DNA from: Bacteroidota bacterium
GTDB lineage: Bacteria; Bacteroidota; Bacteroidia; Sphingobacteriales; Sphingobacteriaceae
Direction: 5' to 3'
DNA: 64,000 bases
Assembly (NCBI GenBank): GCA_023450085.1
Contig: JAEXHI010000015.1
Span: 1-64,000 of the forward strand
Shown here: piece by piece, positions 27,531 to 35,990 of the stretch
Position numbering within the stretch: position 1 is the stretch's first letter
Layout: each line of letters begins with the position of its first letter
Notes under the pieces: model-generated
Told to the model about the DNA's origin: nothing
The model's input: the letters and a program-made list of their open reading frames with translations, nothing else
Database searches by the model: none
Program-made: the position numbers and the translations under genes

Positions 27531-27573
27531 AATAAAAAAATCCAGAAGTTGATTAGTAACCAATCTTCTGGAT
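27531..27573 (-). terminator. rho-independent terminator of glyS
   Basis: On the reverse strand TCCAGAAG pairs with CTTCTGGA (27541-27548 and 27565-27572) and is followed by a T-rich tract reaching 27531. It lies between glyS and the cargo gene, so they are probably transcribed separately. Confidence 0.75.
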
Positions 27574-27605
27574 AAATATAGTAGCTTTTTAAAGGAACTA
27601 AAAAA

Positions 27606-29087
27606 TTAACTCAATAAGCTTCTCCAGCTTACTTTGCTCTCAATAGTCCAGTGCAAATCTTTAATTTCAATACGCTGTTGCTCCATGGTATCGCGGTGGC
27701 GAATGGTTACCGTATTATCTTCTAAAGTTTGGTGGTCAACCGTAATACAGAAAGGGGTACCTATGGCATCTTGGCGACGGTAACGTTTACCAATGGCATC
27801 TTTCTCTTCGTATATACAGTTAAAATCAAATTTCAAATGATCCATAATCTCACGGGCTTTCTCCGGTAAACCATCTTTTTTGGTTAATGGGAAAATAGCT
27901 GCTTTAATAGGAGCCAATGCAGGGTGTAAACGTAACAGCGTTCTGCTGTCTTGTTTTTCCGGCGTACTTAAATCTTCCTCTTCTAAAGCATTGATCATGG
28001 TTAACAAAAACATCCTATCCAAACCAATTGAGGTTTCAATTACATAAGGTACATAGTTGCCGTAAGGTTTTCCGTTCTCATCAAGTTCTGCATCAAAATA
28101 CTGCATTTTTTTACCGCTATACTCTTGGTGCTGCGATAGGTCAAAATCAGTTCTACTGTGGATACCTTCAACCTCTTTAAAGCCAAATGGGAATTCAAAC
28201 TCAATATCAGTAGCCGCATTAGCATAGTGCGCTAATTTCACGTGATCGTGGTAACGATATTTTTCAGGAGCCGTTCCAATAGCTTTATGCCATTTCAAAC
28301 GAGCCTCTTTCCAGTATTCAAACCATTTTTTATCCTCACCAGGACGAACAAAAAATTGCATTTCCATCTGTTCAAACTCACGCATACGCATAATGAACTG
28401 ACGGGCAATTACCTCATTTCTAAAAGCCTTACCAATTTGCGCAATACCAAAAGGAATTTTCATCCTTCCTGTTTTCTGTACATTTAAAAAGTTTACAAAA
28501 ATACCTTGGGCAGTTTCAGGACGCAAATAAACCACATCACTACCTTCGGCCATGGCACCAAATTGAGTGCTAAACATCAGGTTAAACTGGCGTACGTCTG
28601 TCCAATTTCTGGTGCCGCTCACTGGGCAAGCAATTTCATGTTCCTCAATTAAAACTTTCAAACGTGGTAAGTCTTCAGCTTTCAAAGCATCATCCATATC
28701 AGCTTGCAACTTCGCCGCTTTATCTGTTTTACCATCTTTTTCATACTTGGCAATTTTATCCTCTAACAACTGATCCGCACGATAGCGCTTTTTGCTATCC
28801 TTATTGTCAATCATTGGGTCGTTAAAACCATCCACGTGCCCGCTGGCTTTCCAAACTTTTGGATGCATAAAAATGGCGGCATCAATACCCACAATGTTTT
28901 CGTGCATTTGCACCATTGATTTCCACCAGTAAGTTTTTAAATTATTTTTAAGTTCGGCACCCAACTGTCCATAGTCGTAAACCGCACTTAAACCATCATA
29001 TATTTCACTGCTTTGGAACACAAAACCATATTCCTTTGCATGAGAGATTACATTCTTAAAAATTTCGTCGTTATTTTTTTGAGCCAT
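27606..29087 (-). CDS. glyS: glycine--tRNA ligase, class II, alpha2 type
   Basis: Charges tRNA-Gly with glycine, cytoplasmic. The 493-residue product fits the single-chain dimeric type. It shows class II motifs: motif 2 in FRNEVIARQFIMRMREFEQME, the glycine-binding region VVYLRPETAQGIFVNF, and motif 3 in IGLDRMFL. The anticodon-binding domain is at the C-terminus. The last residues are duplicated 3.7 kb downstream at 23914-23945. Four TTTTAAC-type heptamers lie just upstream of the start. Confidence 0.95.
   Translation of the reverse strand: MAQKNNDEIFKNVISHAKEYGFVFQSSEIYDGLSAVYDYGQLGAELKNNLKTYWWKSMVQMHENIVGIDAAIFMHPKVWKASGHVDGFNDPMIDNKDSKKRYRADQLLEDKIAKYEKDGKTDKAAKLQADMDDALKAEDLPRLKVLIEEHEIACPVSGTRNWTDVRQFNLMFSTQFGAMAEGSDVVYLRPETAQGIFVNFLNVQKTGRMKIPFGIAQIGKAFRNEVIARQFIMRMREFEQMEMQFFVRPGEDKKWFEYWKEARLKWHKAIGTAPEKYRYHDHVKLAHYANAATDIEFEFPFGFKEVEGIHSRTDFDLSQHQEYSGKKMQYFDAELDENGKPYGNYVPYVIETSIGLDRMFLLTMINALEEEDLSTPEKQDSRTLLRLHPALAPIKAAIFPLTKKDGLPEKAREIMDHLKFDFNCIYEEKDAIGKRYRRQDAIGTPFCITVDHQTLEDNTVTIRHRDTMEQQRIEIKDLHWTIESKVSWRSLLS
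27610..27641. repeat. direct repeat, native glyS 3' end (right copy)
   Basis: Encodes the last residues of GlyS in frame. It is 30/32 identical to 23914-23945 in the same orientation, bracketing a segment of about 3.7 kb that contains only the T9SS cargo gene and a terminator. Confidence 0.85.
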
Positions 29088-29095
29088 AGTGAGCC

Positions 29096-29125
29096 AAAGT
29101 TAAAAGTTAAAAGTTAAAAGTTATA
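29096..29125. repeat. heptamer tandem repeat (AAAAGTT) x about 4
   Basis: Four near-perfect 7-base units directly before the glyS start codon, within its 5' leader. The copy number might vary between strains. Confidence 0.6.
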
Positions 29126-29178
29126 AGATAAGTGCTTTAAAATGTTCTGAAAAGCAATTCCATCACTATTCGGCAACT

Positions 29179-29248
29179 AAAGCCCTGCACTACGCTGCAA
29201 GTCCTCGTTCGCTAACGCTCCTGTGGGCTTTCCGCTACGTTCAGGTTT
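29179..29248. repeat. GCCC...GTTCGCTAACGCTCCTGTGGGC intergenic element
   Basis: Related to 1383-1452 and, inverted, to 40127-40200. It lies in a 457-base gap between the divergent glyS and patatin genes. The rest of the gap shows only AT-rich sequence; a TATATTTT at 29501-29508 could be a -7 box for the patatin gene. Confidence 0.5.
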
Positions 29249-29544
29249 ATCATACTAACGGCATTGCACCAAACATCATTTCATTGCTGCTAATCATACA
29301 AGATCTACTATCAATGTATGTTTTCCATTATTTACTCATTTTTACGTTTCTCTTTGAGAAATCGGAGTAAGTTCTAGCAAAGACTAAAATAGTACCGTTG
29401 TTGCGAATTCACTAACAATCTAGAGGGATTATGTTTTATTGAACCATTGTTTCGTATTGTCATCAAGTGTTAAAGTAATCATACAAGCCTAACATAACTG
29501 TATATTTTTCACTATTTTCGGTCGTCTGCAAACCAGAATAAATC

Positions 29545-30594
29545 ATGAAAAGAATTCTTTCAATAGACGGTGGTGGTATTCGTGGCATTATTCCAGGGAT
29601 GATTTTAGTAGCCCTGGAAGAGAAAATTCAAAGGGAGACAAATAATCCCGATGAACGTTTAACTAATTATTTCGATTTCTTTGCAGGTACCAGTACAGGC
29701 GGTATTTTATTGTCTATTTTGTTATGTCCTGACGACGAAGAGCCCACCAAACAAAAATATACTGCTAAGCAGGCAATGGATATTTACCTTGACCATGGCG
29801 TAGAGATCTTTACGGCAAGTAAGTGGAGGCGTTTTTTAAGCAAGTTCGGATTGCTCAGCGAGTTGTATGACGACACCGTTTTAGAAAAAGTTTTGAAGAG
29901 CTACTTTGGCAATAGGAAACTGAGTGAATTAATTAGGCCATGTATCATCACTGCCTATAATATTGAGTTAAGAAAAAACCATCTTTTTAGACAACAAAAG
30001 GCAATATCGCACGGCGATTCGCGAGATTTTTACATCCGAGATGTCTGCCGTGCTACTTCGGCCGCACCTACTTATTTCTCTGTAGCTGAAATTTTCTCGC
30101 TTGCAAAAACGCGTTACCCTTTGGTTGACGGAGGAGTATTTGCCCACAATCCTGCACTTTCAGCAATGTTGGAAGTGATTAAAAGCTACAATACCTATAA
30201 AATAGATGACATTTGGACACTTTCGCTTGGCACAGGTCTATCCAAAATCTCTTACAACTACGAGGATTTTAAAAAGAAAAGAGCCATTTCTATAGGTCCA
30301 GCATTGGTTGATATCATGAGCAGCAGCTCAGCAGAGAGTACCGATTATTTTTTAAAGCAATTGTTTCATTCGGTAAAAAAATCAAAGAATTATATCAGGA
30401 TAGAGCCCAATAATCTTTCTTCCATTGACCCTTCTATGGATGCCGCTTCGGTTGCTAACATCCAAAAAATTGTGTCATTGGGCGACAAATTGGTCAGTGA
30501 AAATGAAGAGCTATTGGATGAAATTGTAGCAGGCCTTCTTGGGGATAAAAAAGAAAAGGACGACGAATCCGTTTGGAATTTCTTGAAAAGGTAG
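29545..30594 (+). CDS. patatin-like phospholipase
   Basis: A 349-residue cytoplasmic protein. The glycine-rich oxyanion motif is DGGGIRG (8-14), the nucleophile elbow is GTSTG with Ser50, and the catalytic aspartate is in VDGGV (Asp195). It hydrolyses acyl ester bonds of phospholipids or related lipids. The family includes CBASS effectors, but no nucleotide cyclase or other defence gene is adjacent, so a housekeeping lipase is more likely. It is followed 74 bases later by a lipoprotein GDPD, which may indicate sequential deacylation and phosphodiester cleavage. Confidence 0.9.
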   Translation: MKRILSIDGGGIRGIIPGMILVALEEKIQRETNNPDERLTNYFDFFAGTSTGGILLSILLCPDDEEPTKQKYTAKQAMDIYLDHGVEIFTASKWRRFLSKFGLLSELYDDTVLEKVLKSYFGNRKLSELIRPCIITAYNIELRKNHLFRQQKAISHGDSRDFYIRDVCRATSAAPTYFSVAEIFSLAKTRYPLVDGGVFAHNPALSAMLEVIKSYNTYKIDDIWTLSLGTGLSKISYNYEDFKKKRAISIGPALVDIMSSSSAESTDYFLKQLFHSVKKSKNYIRIEPNNLSSIDPSMDAASVANIQKIVSLGDKLVSENEELLDEIVAGLLGDKKEKDDESVWNFLKR

Positions 30595-30668
30595 GGCTTA
30601 AACTATGTGGCGTTAAGACTTAAATCAGTACAAAAAACTTAAATTTGGGCCATCAAAAAAATAATCAG

Positions 30669-31589
30669 GTGAAAAAAATACCATTATTATTACTGGCTGT
30701 TGCCTTGTTGAGCTTTGCTTGTATTGCTCCAAAATCACACTACTATATTTCTTTTAAAACCGTAAAGGAATTTCATAACTTCTTAAATCGAAAAACAGGG
30801 TCGTATCCTTTATTAAGTGCTCATCGTGGAGGTCCCATGACAGGTTTTCCAGAAAATGCTATCGAAACGTTTGAGAATGCCACTACCTACCAACCCGTAA
30901 TTATTGAGTTTGATGTGGCTTTAAGTAAAGATTCTGCCTTAGTTATTATGCATGATGACCGTTTGGACAGAACTTCCAATGGAAAGGGGTTAATAGGCGA
31001 GCAAACTTATGCCGAATTAAAGAAACTTAATTTGAAGGATGATGAAGGTACGCTTACCAATTTCAAAATCCCTACCTTAGAAGAAGTACTTCGCTGGGGT
31101 AAAAACAAGGTGTTGTTCACGATTGATATCAAACGAGGGGTACCTTACAAAAAGATCATTGCTGCGGTTCGAAAAACCAAGTCAGAAACAAATTCCATTA
31201 TCATTACCTATAATGCTAACCAGGCCGCGGAGTTGCATCAATTGGCTCCAGACTTAATGATTTCTGCTACCGTAAAAAGTCCAGAGGACTTAGAGCGTTT
31301 AAATAAAATGGGGGTGCCTAATGATAAGATTATTGCCTTTGTGGGTGTTTCCGAACCTGATCAAAGTCTCTATCAATATTTGCATACAAAGGGTATCAGT
31401 ACCATTTTGGGCACCATGGGTAACTTGGATAAAAGTGCAAAAGCAAACAAAGAGAAAAAAGTCTTTCATCGCTTAGTGGCAAATGGAGCTGATGTACTTT
31501 CCACTGATGAGTTGACATTGGCAGGCGAGCAATTAGATATTTATCGAAAAGAAAAAAATCTTAAACTCGCAAATATTAAAGCAAACTAA
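30669..31589 (+). CDS. lipoprotein glycerophosphodiester phosphodiesterase (GDPD)
   Basis: Cleaves glycerophosphodiesters to glycerol-3-phosphate and an alcohol. The GTG at 30669 gives MKKIPLLLLAVALLSFAC, a proper lipoprotein signal with Cys at 18. An upstream TTG at 30645 would add eight residues before it. In this 306-residue product, the GDPD fold motifs are AHRGG, PENAIETF, an E-x-D pair (IEFDVALSKDS) and MHDDRLDRTSNGKG. It is paralogous to the two GDPDs at 47826 and 48860. The patatin upstream could supply deacylated phospholipids. Confidence 0.88.
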   Translation: MKKIPLLLLAVALLSFACIAPKSHYYISFKTVKEFHNFLNRKTGSYPLLSAHRGGPMTGFPENAIETFENATTYQPVIIEFDVALSKDSALVIMHDDRLDRTSNGKGLIGEQTYAELKKLNLKDDEGTLTNFKIPTLEEVLRWGKNKVLFTIDIKRGVPYKKIIAAVRKTKSETNSIIITYNANQAAELHQLAPDLMISATVKSPEDLERLNKMGVPNDKIIAFVGVSEPDQSLYQYLHTKGISTILGTMGNLDKSAKANKEKKVFHRLVANGADVLSTDELTLAGEQLDIYRKEKNLKLANIKAN

Positions 31590-31763
31590 TCGCGGATAGG
31601 ACTTGGTAAGGAATTTAAAACGGCTATTATTTGTTTGAAGATAATTATCCATTACATTTGCTATTCCTCTTGAGTTCTATCTCGTTTATTTTATGGGCAT
31701 ATTGCCGTAATATCTACCAGTACTTATTTAAGCTTATTATTAAACAATTAAATACGTTACAAT

Positions 31764-32345
31764 ATGAAAAAACAATTTATTACACTATCGGCAGCGGTGT
31801 TGCTAGCCTTTTCTGCCAAAGCGCAGATTTCTAAAGGAGATGTCATGGTAGGCGCTAACCTATCTAATATTAATTTCGCTTTGGATAAACCCAATGCATT
31901 TAGTTTAACCATCAATCCAAAAGCGGCTTGGTTTGTTGAAGACGGTTTAGCTTTAGGTGGCGATGTGTCTTTTGGACTAGAAGCCCCGGGAAAAGGTCTT
32001 GGAACAACCATTAATTATGGCCTTGGAGCGCTTGGACGTTATTATGGTTCAGCAGGCGCTGATCAATTGGCAAAGCATACTCGCTTTTTTGGGGAAGCAA
32101 CGGTAGGCATTTCTGGCCGAAATTTAGCTTCAGGAGGTTCTACCAATGGTTTGGGCTTTAGTTTTGGTCCAGGTTTTACCTACTTTGTTACCAAAAATAT
32201 TGGATTGGAAACCTTACTTAAATATAATGGTGTATTAGGTTTTGGTAGCAGTGCTTATGCACATAACTTAAACCTAGGCATTGGTTTCCAGATTTTTCTG
32301 CCAGGAGAAAAAACGGCTCGAAAAGTAAAAAATGATTTTCAATAG
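31764..32345 (+). CDS. outer-membrane beta-barrel protein
   Basis: A 193-residue precursor. The signal peptide ends SAKAQ (residue 21). Short alternating strands with many glycines follow (GDVMVGANLSNINF, FGEATVGISG, NLGIGFQIFL). It matches the general pattern of small Bacteroidota barrels, but it carries an unusual 15-residue charged tail after the last strand (GEKTARKVKNDFQ). The function is unknown. It is first of a series of envelope genes around gldA/gldFG and is closed by the hairpin at 32368-32397. Confidence 0.8.
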   Translation: MKKQFITLSAAVLLAFSAKAQISKGDVMVGANLSNINFALDKPNAFSLTINPKAAWFVEDGLALGGDVSFGLEAPGKGLGTTINYGLGALGRYYGSAGADQLAKHTRFFGEATVGISGRNLASGGSTNGLGFSFGPGFTYFVTKNIGLETLLKYNGVLGFGSSAYAHNLNLGIGFQIFLPGEKTARKVKNDFQ

Positions 32346-32367
32346 TCTTAATTGATACTTTAAAGAG

Positions 32368-32397
32368 AAAGATACCTTAACGGGTATCTTTTTTTAT
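32368..32397 (+). terminator. rho-independent terminator
   Basis: AAAGATACC (32368-32376) pairs with GGTATCTTT (32383-32391), then T-run. It separates the barrel gene from gldA. Confidence 0.8.
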
Positions 32398-32423
32398 GCC
32401 TGAAATAATTCGCATATTTGGTC

Positions 32424-33140
32424 GTGAGTATTTCAGTCAATAACCTTTCCAAGCATTACGGCCAGCAAAAGGCTGTGCACCAAATCAGCTTTGAAGCAAA
32501 AGCCGGACGTATATTAGGTTTTTTGGGACCCAATGGTGCAGGTAAATCCACTACGATGAAAATGCTGACGGGTTATTTGCAGCCCACTTCAGGTACAGCC
32601 GAAATAGAAGGGAAAGATATACAAGTTGAACCCTTGGAGGTGAAAAAGCGAATTGGCTATCTTCCAGAAAATACACCTTTGTACATGGATATGTATGTGC
32701 GTGAGTTTTTAAGTTTTGTGGCGCAAACCTACGGACTAAGCAATATCTCCAAAAGGGTAGAAGAGGTGATACAGCAGGTGGGGTTAATGCAAGAACAGAA
32801 CAAAAAAATCGGGATGTTGTCCAAAGGTTACAAACAAAGGGTAGGCTTGGCGCAGGCCATTATTCATCATCCACAGGTACTTATTTTAGATGAACCTACT
32901 TCTGGATTAGATCCTAATCAATTGTCGGACATCAGGACCTTGATTAAAAACCTAGGAAAAGATAGGACCGTGATTATCTCTACACACATTATGCAGGAAG
33001 TAGAAGCGCTTTGTGATGACGTGATTATTATTAATAAAGGAGTATTGGTGGCTAATTCGAGTATTGATGAACTAAAAAAAGCCCATCAAAATAAAACTTT
33101 GGAACAAATATTTAAACTGCTAACCCTACCCACAATATGA
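32424..33140 (+). CDS. gldA: GldA-type ABC transporter ATP-binding protein
   Basis: ATPase of the GldAFG ABC transporter, needed for gliding in Flavobacterium and kept in many non-gliding relatives. The GTG at 32424 gives MSISVNNLSKHYG, matching the family start; a TTG two codons upstream is the alternative. Walker A GPNGAGKST, signature LSKGYKQRVG and Walker B LILDEPTSGLDP are all present in about 238 residues. The stop overlaps the start of the next barrel gene by 4 bases. gldF and gldG follow after three barrel genes. Confidence 0.88.
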   Translation: MSISVNNLSKHYGQQKAVHQISFEAKAGRILGFLGPNGAGKSTTMKMLTGYLQPTSGTAEIEGKDIQVEPLEVKKRIGYLPENTPLYMDMYVREFLSFVAQTYGLSNISKRVEEVIQQVGLMQEQNKKIGMLSKGYKQRVGLAQAIIHHPQVLILDEPTSGLDPNQLSDIRTLIKNLGKDRTVIISTHIMQEVEALCDDVIIINKGVLVANSSIDELKKAHQNKTLEQIFKLLTLPTI

Positions 33141-33679
33141 TCAAAAGATTTTTTACGTTCGTATTTTTAATGAACCTTTCATTCGTATTTAAAGCACAAT
33201 CTCAACAAGTTAGCTTAGGTTTATTTCCCGAAATCAACTTGCCTACTGGTAATGCCTCGAGCATTAGCGGGATTGGTTTTGGAGGCTCATTAAAAGCCGA
33301 ATATGAAATTACAGATAAGCATGCCATTACGGCTAGTGGCGGATATAACCTCTTTATTGGTAAAAGGTATTTTGGCAGTAGGGTGCCAAATATTGAAGCT
33401 ATTCCCACTAAACTTGGCTTCAAATATTATCCAACGCCCGATTTTTATGTAGAAGCGCAAGCAGGAGCTGCCTTTTACAGAAGTGGTTTCTCTAAAACCT
33501 CTTTCATTTGGTCGCCAGGTTTTGGCACCCGTTTTAAAACTGGAAGTGCCAACAATAAAATAGATTTTGGTTTGAGATACGAATCTTGGGCTAACTCCAG
33601 CTATAGCAGTAATGCTAATTTAAAAGCTACAAGTTTCGGCTTTATTGGATTAAAGTTAGGTTACGTGTTTGGTCTTTAA
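33137..33679 (+). CDS. outer-membrane beta-barrel protein coupled to gldA
   Basis: A 180-residue precursor with a signal peptide to about residue 21 (ending FKAQ). Repeated strands include ASGGYNLFIGKRYFG, YVEAQAGAAFYRSG and FGLRYESWAN, and the chain ends GYVFGL. It shares these motifs with the neighbour at 33821 (FGVRYESWSN, ending AYAFGL), so the two are paralogs. It overlaps gldA by 4 bases, which suggests co-translation with the ATPase. Confidence 0.85.
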   Translation: MIKRFFTFVFLMNLSFVFKAQSQQVSLGLFPEINLPTGNASSISGIGFGGSLKAEYEITDKHAITASGGYNLFIGKRYFGSRVPNIEAIPTKLGFKYYPTPDFYVEAQAGAAFYRSGFSKTSFIWSPGFGTRFKTGSANNKIDFGLRYESWANSSYSSNANLKATSFGFIGLKLGYVFGL

Positions 33680-33820
33680 TTAAAGAATTGTTAAAAATAA
33701 TAGCTTGTTTTACAATTGTTTGTAATTTTTCTGAAGTATTATTGTAACTATTGGCGTAGTTGTTGTGTCTATTGAGGCAATTATTAATTAATACACAAAT
33801 TTAAATTACGATTAAGAAGT

Positions 33821-34351
33821 ATGAAAAAACTATTATTATCATTGGCCCTTGTAGCTGGTTTAGGTCTAGCTGCTAATGCACAAACTGAAGGTGCTGTTAG
33901 AAAATTAAGCGTAGGTGCTGAATTTGGCTTCCCTACAGGTGATAACTCAAAAGACAATTTAATTGTTGGTGGTTCATTACAATATGAGCACCCAGTAGCT
34001 AGCTCTTTCAACATCACGCTTTCTGGTGGTTACTTGTCTAGAATGATTACTGGCGATAGCAAAAAAGTTTTGGAAGCATTTGGACAAAAAACTAACTACG
34101 GATATGTTCCAGTTAAAGCAGGTGGTAAATACTATTTTGGTGGTAACTTTTATGGTGCTGCTGAGCTAGGAGCTACTTTCGCAACAACATCAGGCGGTGG
34201 TACTGCTTTCACTTACGCTCCGGGTTTAGGTGCTTCATTTTCAATTGCTGATAAATCAAGCTTAGATTTCGGTGTACGTTATGAGAGCTGGTCTAACAAT
34301 GGTACTGTATCATTTGTTGGTTTGCGTGCAGCTTATGCATTTGGTCTATAA
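33821..34351 (+). CDS. outer-membrane beta-barrel protein, tandem paralog
   Basis: A 176-residue precursor with a signal peptide ending ANAQ (residue 20). It is similar to the upstream gene product along its length: LSGGYLSRMITGD, YYFGGNFYGAAELGATF, LDFGVRYESWS. The duplicate is separated by 141 bases and has its own 5' region. The chain ends AYAFGL, close to the usual C-terminal aromatic rule. It is followed by the hairpin at 34419-34446. Confidence 0.85.
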   Translation: MKKLLLSLALVAGLGLAANAQTEGAVRKLSVGAEFGFPTGDNSKDNLIVGGSLQYEHPVASSFNITLSGGYLSRMITGDSKKVLEAFGQKTNYGYVPVKAGGKYYFGGNFYGAAELGATFATTSGGGTAFTYAPGLGASFSIADKSSLDFGVRYESWSNNGTVSFVGLRAAYAFGL

Positions 34352-34418
34352 TTGAATAAAAAGTATAACAGTAGTTGTTTTTATATTAGGAACAAATGCT
34401 GTGAAACAAAAAAGTTTT

Positions 34419-34446
34419 AAAAACCCCACATTGCTGGGGTTTTTTA
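34419..34446 (+). terminator. rho-independent terminator
   Basis: AAAACCCCA pairs with TGGGGTTTT around a short loop, then T-run, about 68 bases after the barrel gene stop codon. Confidence 0.85.
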
Positions 34447-34507
34447 TTGACTAAATTATTAGTTTTGTAATTCATTAATTAACAATCAAATAATCAAAAA
34501 AATCAAA

Positions 34508-35158
34508 ATGAAAAAAATCCTTCTATTATTAACGTTAGCAGCAGGTTTAAATGTTGCCGTAAACGCTCAAGACAAACCAGTTTCTTTCGGAGTTAAAGCA
34601 GGTGTTGCGTTCCCTAACTTGAAATTTTCTGCTATGGGCATGTCGGTAAGTGCTGATGCTAAAACAACTTTTTATGTAGGTGCAGTGGCTGATATTAAAG
34701 TATCGGATATTTTCTCTGTACAACCAGGCTTAACTTTTATGAGTAAAGGAACTAAATCAGGTGGTGACGTATTTGGTGATGAGAATGTACAAGTAGAAAC
34801 AGAATCTGTTAGCATTAATGTATCTTATTTAGAACTTCCAGTAAACCTTTTGGCTAATTTTAACGCTGGTACCGGTAAATTCTTTGTAGGTGCTGGTCCT
34901 TATGCTGCTTATGCATTAGGCGGAAACACCAAAGCTGGCGGTTCAAAAGAAGATATTACTTTTGGCTCTGGTGAAGACGATATGAAAAGATTTGATTTTG
35001 GTTTAAATTTCTTAGCTGGTTACCAATTAAACAATGGTTTGAATATCCATGCTGGTTATGGTTTAGGTTTAGGAAATTTAGCCAATGATAATAACTCTGG
35101 CTTTAATGCTAGTGCTAAAAACAAAGTATTCTCTGTTGGTTTAGGCTTCATGTTCTAA
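34508..35158 (+). CDS. PorT-like outer-membrane beta-barrel protein
   Basis: A 216-residue precursor with a signal peptide ending VNAQ (residue 20). SFGVKAGVAFPNLKF is the first strand of the PorT family. YLELPVNLLANF and FFVGAGPYAAYALGG are the typical middle, and VGLGFMF ends in Phe. Barrels of this type occur in dozens of copies in Bacteroidota with largely unknown roles. A TAGTTTTG at 34460-34467 could be its -7 box. It is followed by the cruciform terminator at 35175-35217. Confidence 0.88.
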   Translation: MKKILLLLTLAAGLNVAVNAQDKPVSFGVKAGVAFPNLKFSAMGMSVSADAKTTFYVGAVADIKVSDIFSVQPGLTFMSKGTKSGGDVFGDENVQVETESVSINVSYLELPVNLLANFNAGTGKFFVGAGPYAAYALGGNTKAGGSKEDITFGSGEDDMKRFDFGLNFLAGYQLNNGLNIHAGYGLGLGNLANDNNSGFNASAKNKVFSVGLGFMF

Positions 35159-35174
35159 GCAAACAACATAAATG

Positions 35175-35217
35175 AAAAAAGTCTCGTATCCCGCACTTGC
35201 GGGACGGGACTTTTTTT
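35175..35217. terminator. rho-independent terminator with nested CCCGCACTTGCGGG loop
   Basis: AAAAAAGTCTCGT...ACGGGACTTTTTTT encloses CCCGCA/TGCGGG. It separates the barrel gene from gldF and rules out a gldF start upstream of it. Confidence 0.9.
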
Positions 35218-35261
35218 GTTTTAAGAGATATTGTATAACTTCGGCATCACAATCCAAGCGC

Positions 35262-35990
35262 ATGCTAGCAGTATTCAAAAGAGAGTTATTCAGTTTCCTC
35301 AATTCCCTAATGGCCTACATTACCATCGGCATATTTTTATTGGCCTGTGGTTTAATGTTCTGGTTTTTCCCTGATACTTCCATCTTGGAATATGGCTATG
35401 CCGAAATGGATGGCTTTTTTGGCTTGGTCCCTTACCTATTTATGTTCCTGATTTCGGCCATTGCCATGCGGTCGTTTGCCGAAGAAAGAAAAGAAGGTAC
35501 CTATGTATTGTTGGCCACTCGACCTTTAACTAATTTACAAATCATTAGTGCAAAATATCTGGCCTGTTTGGTTTTGGTTTTGTTTGCCTTGCTGCCAACC
35601 TTAATTTACTGTTACAGCATATCACAATTAGGTTTGCCTAAAGGTAACTTGGATACGGGTGCAATTATTGGATCGTACATCGGTTTGTTTTTATTGGGAA
35701 GTGCTTTTACAGCCATTGGCGTGTTTGCTTCTTCTTTCACCAAAAATCAGGTCATTGCATTTGCCGTTTCTGTTTTCTTGTGTTTTTTCGCTTATAGCGG
35801 TTTCGATTCCATCAGTAAAATTTCGGCTTTTCAAAGTTTCGAAAGTCAGTTGGCCAACTTGGGAATTGCTGAACATTATCAGTCTATCAGTAGGGGAGTT
35901 TTAGATACTCGTGATGTGGTTTATTTCATTTCTTTTGTTGCCTTGTTTTTGGGCTTAACTCATTTAGTGATTGGAGGTAGAAAATGGTAG
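35262..35990 (+). CDS. gldF: GldF-type ABC transporter permease
   Basis: Membrane subunit of the GldAFG transporter. The ATG at 35262 (MLAVFKRELFSFLNS) is the family start; the frame extends upstream only through the terminator. In this 242-residue protein, six hydrophobic helices are visible, with FAEERKEGTYVLLATRPLTNLQII, the coupling segment typical of ABC-2 permeases, between the second and third. The 3' end overlaps gldG by 7 bases. The gene is separated from gldA by the three barrel genes. Confidence 0.88.
   Translation: MLAVFKRELFSFLNSLMAYITIGIFLLACGLMFWFFPDTSILEYGYAEMDGFFGLVPYLFMFLISAIAMRSFAEERKEGTYVLLATRPLTNLQIISAKYLACLVLVLFALLPTLIYCYSISQLGLPKGNLDTGAIIGSYIGLFLLGSAFTAIGVFASSFTKNQVIAFAVSVFLCFFAYSGFDSISKISAFQSFESQLANLGIAEHYQSISRGVLDTRDVVYFISFVALFLGLTHLVIGGRKW

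Noticed and set aside
29545..30594. Patatin as a CBASS antiviral effector
   Set aside because: No CD-NTase, Cap2/Cap3 or other defence gene is adjacent. Neighbours are glyS and a GDPD, which fits lipid metabolism better.
31631..31834. 67-residue hydrophobic frame before the barrel gene at 31764
   Set aside because: It runs 71 bases into the barrel coding sequence, and its end is the shifted frame of that gene's signal peptide. The first part could be membrane-like, but support is too weak.
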